Shown in pieces: positions 25,628-31,404 of a stretch of 31,404 bases of DNA (the first letter of the stretch is position 1; every line of letters starts with the position of its first letter). The stretch spans positions 1 to 31,404 of the forward strand of contig VSPO01000027.1 of assembly GCA_009775375.1 (NCBI GenBank), read 5' to 3'. The position numbers and the translations under genes are program-made. This DNA comes from Muribaculaceae bacterium (GTDB taxonomy: Bacteria > Bacteroidota > Bacteroidia > Bacteroidales > Muribaculaceae). A model generated the notes under the pieces. That model saw only the letters and a program-made list of their open reading frames with translations. It was not told the DNA's origin and did not search any database.

Positions 25628-26288
25628 TCTTATTGCTTATGGCGTTGAGAATACTATTCACGTCAACCTCCTCTAAAGAATCAACCACCATGTCGGAATA
25701 AGGTTCGAGGGATTCACGGGAATTTGTGCCGACTACCCCTACAACATACGCATTAGCCGACCTACCTGCCTTGACTCCTTGTATCGAGTCTTCAAACACG
25801 ACACAATTCTCTGGCTTACATCCTATTTTTAAGGCTCCGAGAAGATATCCTTCTGGGTCTGGCTTTGACCTGGATATTAAATTGGCAGTCACAACAAAAG
25901 AGAAAAAACTTTTCATTTCCGGAATCTCACTGTCAAGATGTAGCATTTTGTCGTCGTTACTGCTCGTGACAAGCACTGCCGGAATGCCTTTTCCTGCCAG
26001 TGATTGCAATAGGGAACGCGCTCCGGGCAAATATTCATAATGCATTCTCCCCTCAAGTTCGTAAAGACGTGCCACAACTTTTTCCTGAATATGCTTATCC
26101 GGATAATGATCGGCAAGAATCTTGTCGAGAGTGCAACCCTTAATGACCTCTTCGAGGTTATCAATACCTGATGGATACTCCCGATTTACCTGAGCCCAAA
26201 TCTTCGAGTATTCACCTTCACTATCAATCAAGACACCGTCCAGATCAAATAAAAAGCCATATTTCTGTGATAACAATGCTTCTGTCAT
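25617..26288 (-). CDS. HAD family hydrolase, beta-phosphoglucomutase-like
   Basis: A 223-residue HAD superfamily protein with the four motifs present: Asp15/Asp17 in FDLDGVLIDSE, Ser109-Ser110 in VTSSND, Lys142 in SKPDPEGY and Glu166-Asp167 in VFEDSIQGVKAG. The alpha-helical cap lies at about 20-85, as in beta-phosphoglucomutase and small sugar- or glycerol-phosphate phosphatases. I start it at the ATG at 26288; the frame is open to 26366, but that extension (...LHSHKKFKQLIY) runs through an intergenic motif that also occurs elsewhere in this window. It overlaps rarA by 11 bases. Whether it is a mutase or a phosphatase cannot be told from sequence. Confidence 0.88.
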   Translation of the reverse strand: MTEALLSQKYGFLFDLDGVLIDSEGEYSKIWAQVNREYPSGIDNLEEVIKGCTLDKILADHYPDKHIQEKVVARLYELEGRMHYEYLPGARSLLQSLAGKGIPAVLVTSSNDDKMLHLDSEIPEMKSFFSFVVTANLISRSKPDPEGYLLGALKIGCKPENCVVFEDSIQGVKAGRSANAYVVGVVGTNSRESLEPYSDMVVDSLEEVDVNSILNAISNKNDK

Positions 26289-26583
26289 ATATATAAGCTG
26301 TTTAAACTTTTTATGCGAATGAAGTTGATTAGCGCTTTTTCCCTTATTTTGAGGACTCATTTCCAAGATTTAATCATCTTTTCGGCTGCCTTTTAATCTT
26401 TCATAGGTTATCTAGCCCACTAAATTTCCTCTCCACGATTCAAAATCAGCTCGAAAATCTGATTAAATCCGGAAAAAGATAAAGTATAAACAACTTCATT
26501 TATAAAGAATTTATCTGCAAAATTAGGAAAAAATATTAGTTTGAAGTAAATTTGCAGTTTAAAAAGAAATAAACCCATTGAAA
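26289..26583. promoter_or_regulatory. Divergent promoter region between the HAD and FAD oxidoreductase genes
   Basis: 295 bases. TAAATTTG (26547-26554) on the plus strand and TAATTTTG (26525-26518) on the minus strand are two -7-like boxes facing apart. They lie in an 11-bp inverted repeat with one mismatch (26515-26525 and 26547-26557). Neither has a good TTTG at -33. Next to the HAD start, 26294-26337 carries the AAGCTGTTTAA...AGCGCTT motif also seen at 15225-15260. Confidence 0.45.
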
Positions 26584-28167
26584 ATGGCAACAGACATTTC
26601 TCTTAGAATAGATCCAGAGATAGCATCCACTCCGGAGAAGCTAAGGCTTCGTATTGCAAAAGAAATAGGGGTGGATCTTATGAAAGTCAATGACTATAAG
26701 ATTGTGCGTCGTTCTGTGGACGCACGTCAAAAAAACGTCATTGTCAATCTCACCGTGAGAGTCGCGCTGGATGAAGAGAAAGAAGTGAAAGCTGTATACG
26801 AACCTATACGTTTCAAGAAATTATCGGATGGAGCTCAGACATTGGTGATAGTCGGAGCCGGTCCGGCAGGGCTGTTCGCTGCATTGAAAGCCATTGAGCT
26901 TGGCATACGACCTGTCGTTTTGGAACGTGGAACTGACGTGGAAAGCCGAAGAATCGAACTTGCAAAGATCAGCAGAGAAGGGACCGTCAATCCCAATACC
27001 AACTATTGTTTCGGAGAGGGAGGAGCCGGAGCTTACAGCGACGGGAAACTCTTTACCCGAAGCAAGAAACGAGGCAACATTGCCTCTATTCTTCAAATCC
27101 TTCATCAGCATGGAGCTTCTGACGATATACTCATAGATGCACATCCACACATAGGGAGCGATCGTCTCCCAGGCATCATCAAAAATATCAGACAGACAAT
27201 TCTGGATTCCGGGGGAGATGTCAAGTTTAATACGCAAGTGACTGGTATATTGCTTGACGGAGATAAGGCAATTGGAGTGGAAACTTCCTCTGGAGAACGT
27301 TTTCATGGAGCTGTCGTGCTTGCAACAGGACACTCTGCCCGAGATGTCTATCGTTTTCTTAATAAACAAGATATCGATATTAATGCAAAATCATTGGCTA
27401 TGGGCGTCAGACTTGAACACCCTCAGCAACTCATCGACAGAATACAGTATCACAACAAGAAGGGGAGAGGCAAGTATCTCCCTGCCGCAGAGTATAGTTT
27501 TGTAACGCAAATTGATGGAAGGGGTGTATATTCATTCTGTATGTGTCCCGGAGGAGTTGTAGTGCCGGCCATGTCTGACAACGGACAATCAGTTGTCAAT
27601 GGTATGTCGGCATCAGCAAGGGCAAGCCAATGGGCAAACTCAGGAATAGTAGTGGAGCTTCATCCGGGAGACATTCCAGGCTTTGCCGCTTACGGAGACC
27701 TTGAAATGCTCTACTTGCAGGAAAGTCTTGAAAGTAAGTTTTTTCAGAGTTCGGCAGAAAGCATCAATGCTCCGGCCCAACGCATGAAAGATTTTGTAGA
27801 CGGGAAAAAGTCAGAAAGCTTACCTCGCAGTTCTTACTCGCCAGGAATACATTCCGACAGACTCGACTCTCTTTTGCCTCCTCAAATTTCGAAACGTCTA
27901 AAAGAGGCTTTCAAGATATTTGACCGCAAAAGCCATGGATTCTTAACTAACGACGCTGTGCTTATCGGACTTGAATCACGCACCTCAAGCCCTATAAGGA
28001 TTCCGAGAGAGCCTTCGACACTGGAGCATATCAGAATCAATAACCTTTATCCTGCAGGAGAAGGAGCCGGATATGCAGGAGGGATAGTGTCGGCTGCTAT
28101 AGACGGGCAACGATGTGTCGAGGCATATTACTCAAAAAACAACAAAATAGATGGCAATAATTCTTAA
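26584..28167 (+). CDS. FAD-dependent oxidoreductase (COG2509 type)
   Basis: A 527-residue FAD-dependent dehydrogenase of a conserved but poorly understood family (COG2509). The N-terminal 1-80 is a small alpha/beta domain starting SLRIDPEIASTPE. The FAD-binding Rossmann motif VIVGAGPAGLFAAL is at 88-101. CFGEGGAGAYSDGKLFTRSKKRG (about 140-162) and CPGGVVVPAMSDNGQSVVNGMS (about 320-341) are family signatures. The C-terminal YPAGEGAGYAGGIVSAAIDG closes the FAD site. The frame is open back to TTG at 26578, but ATG at 26584 is the natural start. It overlaps tsaB by 17 bases, so translation is coupled. Substrate unknown. Confidence 0.88.
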   Translation: MATDISLRIDPEIASTPEKLRLRIAKEIGVDLMKVNDYKIVRRSVDARQKNVIVNLTVRVALDEEKEVKAVYEPIRFKKLSDGAQTLVIVGAGPAGLFAALKAIELGIRPVVLERGTDVESRRIELAKISREGTVNPNTNYCFGEGGAGAYSDGKLFTRSKKRGNIASILQILHQHGASDDILIDAHPHIGSDRLPGIIKNIRQTILDSGGDVKFNTQVTGILLDGDKAIGVETSSGERFHGAVVLATGHSARDVYRFLNKQDIDINAKSLAMGVRLEHPQQLIDRIQYHNKKGRGKYLPAAEYSFVTQIDGRGVYSFCMCPGGVVVPAMSDNGQSVVNGMSASARASQWANSGIVVELHPGDIPGFAAYGDLEMLYLQESLESKFFQSSAESINAPAQRMKDFVDGKKSESLPRSSYSPGIHSDRLDSLLPPQISKRLKEAFKIFDRKSHGFLTNDAVLIGLESRTSSPIRIPREPSTLEHIRINNLYPAGEGAGYAGGIVSAAIDGQRCVEAYYSKNNKIDGNNS

Positions 28168-28861
28168 CATAGAAACATCATCAAAAACGTGTAGCGTAGC
28201 TCTGACAAAAGATGGTGCAATTGAATTTGAGTTAGAAGATACGGAAGGAATGAACCACGCCGTAAAACTCGCACCATTTGCAGAAAGATGCATGGCTGAG
28301 CTTAAAAGAAAAGGAGAGAAGCTCGATGCGGTGGCTGTCAGCCTTGGTCCCGGCTCGTATACCGGGCTGCGAATAGGATTGTCTTTCGCAAAAGGACTGG
28401 CATTCAGTCTTGGAGTTCCGCTCATTGGCCTCTCTACGTTGCAGATTCTCGCCGTAAAGGCAATGTTCAGAAACTTCATTTGGGAAGGAGACGAATGTAT
28501 CGTAGGAATGATTGACGCCAGACGAATGGAGGTATTCACCGCTGCATATGACTTTTCGCTCAATGAACTGGCGAAAGAGAAGCCCATGATTCTCGATTCC
28601 AATTCATATATTGAACTTCACGACCATAAAAAGGTTATATTTATAGGTGATGGCAGTGAAAAATTCCGTGGCATATATGGCGGCAAAAATGCGGAATGGC
28701 TTGGCAATCTCATGCCCCATGCTTGCGACATGATGGCTCTATCTGAGAAAAAATACAGAGATGGAGATTTCATCGACTTGGCCTACTCTATTCCCAACTA
28801 TCTGAAACAATATCAAACCACCATCCCTAAAAATAAAGTGATTGATAAAGAACATTCCTGA
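28151..28861 (+). CDS. tsaB: tRNA threonylcarbamoyladenosine biosynthesis protein TsaB
   Basis: TsaB partners TsaD (and TsaE) in transferring threonylcarbamoyl to A37 of ANN-decoding tRNAs. The 236-residue ASKHA-fold protein shows LNIETSSKTCSVAL at the N-terminus, then GMNHAVKLAPF, and SLGPGSYTGLRIGLSFAKGL (about 61-80), the dimer-forming helix region. GLSTLQ and VGMIDARRMEVF follow, as in the family. It begins inside the last codons of the FAD oxidoreductase (17-base overlap). The 131 bases that follow contain no terminator beyond a weak AAATATT/AATATTT repeat, so transcription may continue to DUF4290. Confidence 0.94.
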   Translation: MAIILNIETSSKTCSVALTKDGAIEFELEDTEGMNHAVKLAPFAERCMAELKRKGEKLDAVAVSLGPGSYTGLRIGLSFAKGLAFSLGVPLIGLSTLQILAVKAMFRNFIWEGDECIVGMIDARRMEVFTAAYDFSLNELAKEKPMILDSNSYIELHDHKKVIFIGDGSEKFRGIYGGKNAEWLGNLMPHACDMMALSEKKYRDGDFIDLAYSIPNYLKQYQTTIPKNKVIDKEHS

Positions 28862-28992
28862 TTAGTAGAAAATATTGCCTTACATTAGCTAATATTTCTC
28901 ATTCAGGATTATTCATAGATTCATCTAAGGCCACAATTGGCTTCTAATAAAATTCTAACACTCAAAAGACCAAATTACAAAAACCAATAAAA

Positions 28993-29586
28993 ATGATTCC
29001 CTACAACGTCAGCGAGAAAAAACTCGCACTCCCAGAATACGGAAGAAACATACAGCGCATGATTGACCATTGCTTGACAATCGAAGACCGAGACGAACGT
29101 ACAAAATGTGCTCACAGTATCGCTGATGTGATGGCGACCCTTTTCCCCTCGATAATAGGAGAAGGAGGAAATCGGCGCAAAATATGGGACCATATATTCA
29201 TCATGTCGGATTTCAAACTCGACATCGATTTCCCTTGCGAAGTCGTCACTCCGGAGAAACTTGTCAAAAAGACAGAAAAAATTCCTTACAACAGTCAGAT
29301 ATACAGATATCGGCAATATGGAAAAAATATCCAATCGATGATAAAAACAGTTGCAGATATGGAAAACGTTGTTGAAAAAGACCAACTTATTTTTCTTTTG
29401 GCCAACCAGATGAAAAAGCTTCTCGTTTTCAACAATCCGGAAAGTGCAAATGATACAAGGGTATTTGCCGACATTGCTGAGATATCAGAAGGCAAAATAC
29501 GTATCGACCCCAAGTCCTACAGGCTTAACGACTATATCGACAACTCTCCGACAAACGCAAAAAATAAAAAAAAGAAAAACAAATAA
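28993..29586 (+). CDS. DUF4290 family protein
   Basis: A 197-residue protein of DUF4290, a family confined to Bacteroidetes with no known function. There is no signal peptide or membrane segment, so it is cytosolic. It begins MIPYNVSEKKLALPEYGRNIQ and repeats the YGRNIQRMID pattern later as YGKNIQSMIK (about 110-119), suggesting an internal duplication of a helical unit (about 15-60 and 110-155). The C-terminus is lysine-rich (KNKKKKNK). It precedes murA by 13 bases and is in the same operon as murA and rimM, an order I recall from related genomes, which hints at a role near cell-wall or ribosome supply. Function cannot be assigned. Confidence 0.85.
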   Translation: MIPYNVSEKKLALPEYGRNIQRMIDHCLTIEDRDERTKCAHSIADVMATLFPSIIGEGGNRRKIWDHIFIMSDFKLDIDFPCEVVTPEKLVKKTEKIPYNSQIYRYRQYGKNIQSMIKTVADMENVVEKDQLIFLLANQMKKLLVFNNPESANDTRVFADIAEISEGKIRIDPKSYRLNDYIDNSPTNAKNKKKKNK

Positions 29587-29599
29587 ATCTTTAAAGACT

Positions 29600-30916
29600 A
29601 TGAGCACATTTATAGTAGAAGGAGGCCATAGCCTGCATGGATCAATCTCTCCACAGGGAGCAAAGAACGAGGCACTCGAAGTAATCTGTGCCACATTGCT
29701 TACCCCTGAAAAAGTGACAATATCCAATATTCCCGACATTGCTGATATCCGGAATCTCATAATTCTTCTTAAAGAGATGGGAGTTGACGTAGACCAACCG
29801 GATAAAAACACAGCCATATTCCAGGCAAAAAACTTAAATACCGACTATCTTAAATCAGAATCATATAGAAAAAAAGCACAGTCGCTAAGAGGCTCGGTAA
29901 TGGTAATCGGTCCTCTTCTCGCAAGATTTGGAGAGGCCATACTTCCAAAGCCCGGCGGCGACAAAATCGGAAGAAGACGACTTGACACTCATTTTCTCGG
30001 GCTCTGTAAACTGGGTGCCGATTGTGAATATAATCCAAATGACTCATGCTATTATATCAAAGCTCCAAAGAAAGGACTTGAAGGAAACTATATGCTTCTT
30101 GACGAGGCTTCGATCACTGGGACAGCCAATGTCATAATGGCAGCAGTAATGGCAAAAGGCACAACCACAATATATAACGCAGCTTGCGAACCATACATCC
30201 AGCAACTTTGCAAGATGCTGATTAAAATGGGTGCAAAAATCGAAGGAGTAGGATCCAACCTTCTGACAATCACAGGAGTGGAATATCTGCATGGAGCAAG
30301 CCATCGTATGCTTCCCGACATGATTGAAGTGGGTAGTTTTATTGGTATGGCAGCAATGACGGGATCCAATATTGTCTTAGAAAACGTCGGGATAAGAGAC
30401 CTTGGAATTATGCCGGCCGCATTTGAAAGGCTTGGCATATGCCTTGAAATAGAGGGAGACAATATAAGAGTCAATCAGAAAGAGATCTATGAAATCGACC
30501 CGTTTATAGATGGCTCTATCATGACATTTGCTGATGCGCCATGGCCCGGACTGTCGCCAGACCTTCTCAGCATATTCCTAACGGTAGCTACCCAAGCGAA
30601 AGGAAGCGTTCTGATCCATCAGAAAATGTTTGAAAGCAGATTGTTTTTTGTAGATAAGCTCATTGATATGGGAGCACGGATAATACTTTGTGATCCCCAT
30701 AGGGCTGTCGTGATAGGATCAGGGAAATTCCTTTCCCTACATTCCTCAAATCTCGTGTCGCCGGATATTCGTGCAGGCATCGCAATGCTTATCGCTGCAT
30801 TGGGAGCAAGAGGAACAAGCTGCATTCAAAATATCAACCAAATCGACCGGGGATATGAAAAAATAGAAGAAAGACTAAACCGAATAGGAGCAAAAATCAT
30901 TAGAACAGATGATTAA
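29600..30916 (+). CDS. murA: UDP-N-acetylglucosamine 1-carboxyvinyltransferase with Asp at the catalytic Cys position
   Basis: MurA adds enolpyruvate from PEP to UDP-GlcNAc, the first committed step of peptidoglycan synthesis. From ATG at 29600 it has 438 residues. The frame is open to 29444, but that part overlaps DUF4290 in another frame and is not protein-like. Lys22-Asn23 in GAKNEAL and the late LSPDLLSIFL aspartate are conserved. The active-site loop reads KPGGDKIGRRRLDTH, with Asp121 (codon 29960-29962) where Escherichia coli has Cys115, the residue alkylated by fosfomycin. Asp there keeps activity and gives fosfomycin insensitivity in other bacteria. It is followed by rimM after 36 bases. 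Confidence 0.96.
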   Translation: MSTFIVEGGHSLHGSISPQGAKNEALEVICATLLTPEKVTISNIPDIADIRNLIILLKEMGVDVDQPDKNTAIFQAKNLNTDYLKSESYRKKAQSLRGSVMVIGPLLARFGEAILPKPGGDKIGRRRLDTHFLGLCKLGADCEYNPNDSCYYIKAPKKGLEGNYMLLDEASITGTANVIMAAVMAKGTTTIYNAACEPYIQQLCKMLIKMGAKIEGVGSNLLTITGVEYLHGASHRMLPDMIEVGSFIGMAAMTGSNIVLENVGIRDLGIMPAAFERLGICLEIEGDNIRVNQKEIYEIDPFIDGSIMTFADAPWPGLSPDLLSIFLTVATQAKGSVLIHQKMFESRLFFVDKLIDMGARIILCDPHRAVVIGSGKFLSLHSSNLVSPDIRAGIAMLIAALGARGTSCIQNINQIDRGYEKIEERLNRIGAKIIRTDD

Positions 30917-30952
30917 AATTTCTAATGGTCAACCATAATAATTGTCAAGCCT

Positions 30953-31404
30953 ATGATTGAAGTCAACGACATAGTCGCAATAGGGAAATTCCAAAAAACT
31001 CATGCCCTTAAAGGAGAATTGAATGCAATCCTTGAAATTGATTCAGAGTTTCTTGAGGAAGGGAATGCCATTATCGCCGAGATTGATGGAATCTACGTCC
31101 CGTTTTACATCAAAAGCATCAGGAAAAAAGGAAGCTCTTCTTTCCTAATACAGATAGATGGCATAGATTCAGAAGATGAGGCCCGAGTTTTTGTCAACAA
31201 GACGATTTATGCCGAGAAATCAAGCCTCGCGTCTTTCCTCGAAATAGATGATGAAGATTTATTCGACAGCGACGACCTGATAGGATATTCAATCTATGAT
31301 TCAAAAAGCGGGAAAGAAATCGGGAAAATAATATTTCTAGATACGTCGACACAGAACGCACTATTTGTCGTAGAGACTGAAGACGGCAACGAGATATTCA
31401 TCCC
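30953..31404 (+). CDS. rimM: Ribosome maturation factor RimM (partial, cut by window end)
   Basis: RimM binds ribosomal protein S19 and assists maturation of the 30S subunit head. The first 150 residues are visible and the frame is open to the window edge, so the 3' end is missing. The N-terminal RimM domain shows VAIGKFQKTHALKGELNA (about 8-25), ending with an acidic EIDDEDLFDSDDLIGYSI stretch that leads into the PRC-barrel domain (about 95 onward, DSKSGKEIGKI). Third gene of the DUF4290-murA-rimM operon. Confidence 0.9.
   Translation, partial: MIEVNDIVAIGKFQKTHALKGELNAILEIDSEFLEEGNAIIAEIDGIYVPFYIKSIRKKGSSSFLIQIDGIDSEDEARVFVNKTIYAEKSSLASFLEIDDEDLFDSDDLIGYSIYDSKSGKEIGKIIFLDTSTQNALFVVETEDGNEIFI

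Noticed and set aside
26821..27369. 182-codon minus-strand open frame opposite the FAD oxidoreductase
   Set aside because: Shadow of the FAD-binding gene, whose motifs are complete in the plus frame.

Overview
The window is a stretch of ordinary-looking chromosome from a strictly gut-type member of the Bacteroidales. A Muribaculaceae-like genome is the best guess, but this is not proven from sequence alone. The evidence is: several promoters of the Bacteroidetes form (TTTG, about 19-21 bases, TAnnTTTG); a lipoprotein whose Cys is followed by five Asp; a DUF4290-murA-rimM gene order; an adenosylcobalamin (class II) ribonucleotide reductase; and a short lysine-type SerA next to SerC. No rRNA, tRNA, CRISPR array, insertion sequence or phage gene was found.

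Layout. 1-192: end of an unidentified upstream region and a bidirectional terminator. 193-6540 (minus): a lipoprotein S9 peptidase, then the translationally coupled pair uvrB-ygiQ. 6804-8838 (plus): promoter, tpiA, terminator, a secreted SPOR protein and folE. A 76-bp perfect palindrome separates folE from the minus-strand nrdJ-malQ pair (8921-14199). 14443-15192 (plus): a nitroreductase, separated by a large perfect hairpin from a minus-strand EamA transporter-inositol monophosphatase operon (15428-17144). Next come a small rubredoxin gene (minus, 17366-17533), a divergent Fur/PerR regulator and a DUF1015 protein (plus), an intergenic region with a 119-nt imperfect hairpin, and a small lipoprotein (plus).

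20653-26288 is all minus strand: an NhaC-type antiporter, serC-serA (serine biosynthesis), and a HAD phosphatase overlapping rarA. The right end (26584-31404, plus) carries an FAD oxidoreductase overlapping tsaB, then DUF4290, murA and a rimM gene cut by the window edge.

Functionally the window is housekeeping: DNA repair and fork rescue (UvrB, RarA), dNTP and folate/pterin supply (NrdJ, FolE), glycolysis and glycogen/maltodextrin use (TpiA, MalQ), serine synthesis, cell wall (MurA), tRNA and rRNA maturation (TsaB, RimM), and redox/metal control (rubredoxin, Fur). I found no convincing new defence or mobile system. The points most worth checking are non-coding structures (the 76-bp palindrome, the 15302-15390 hairpin, the 119-nt stem followed by a terminator, the hairpin in the peptidase leader) and two active-site replacements: Asp for the catalytic Cys in MurA, and Lys for His in SerA.
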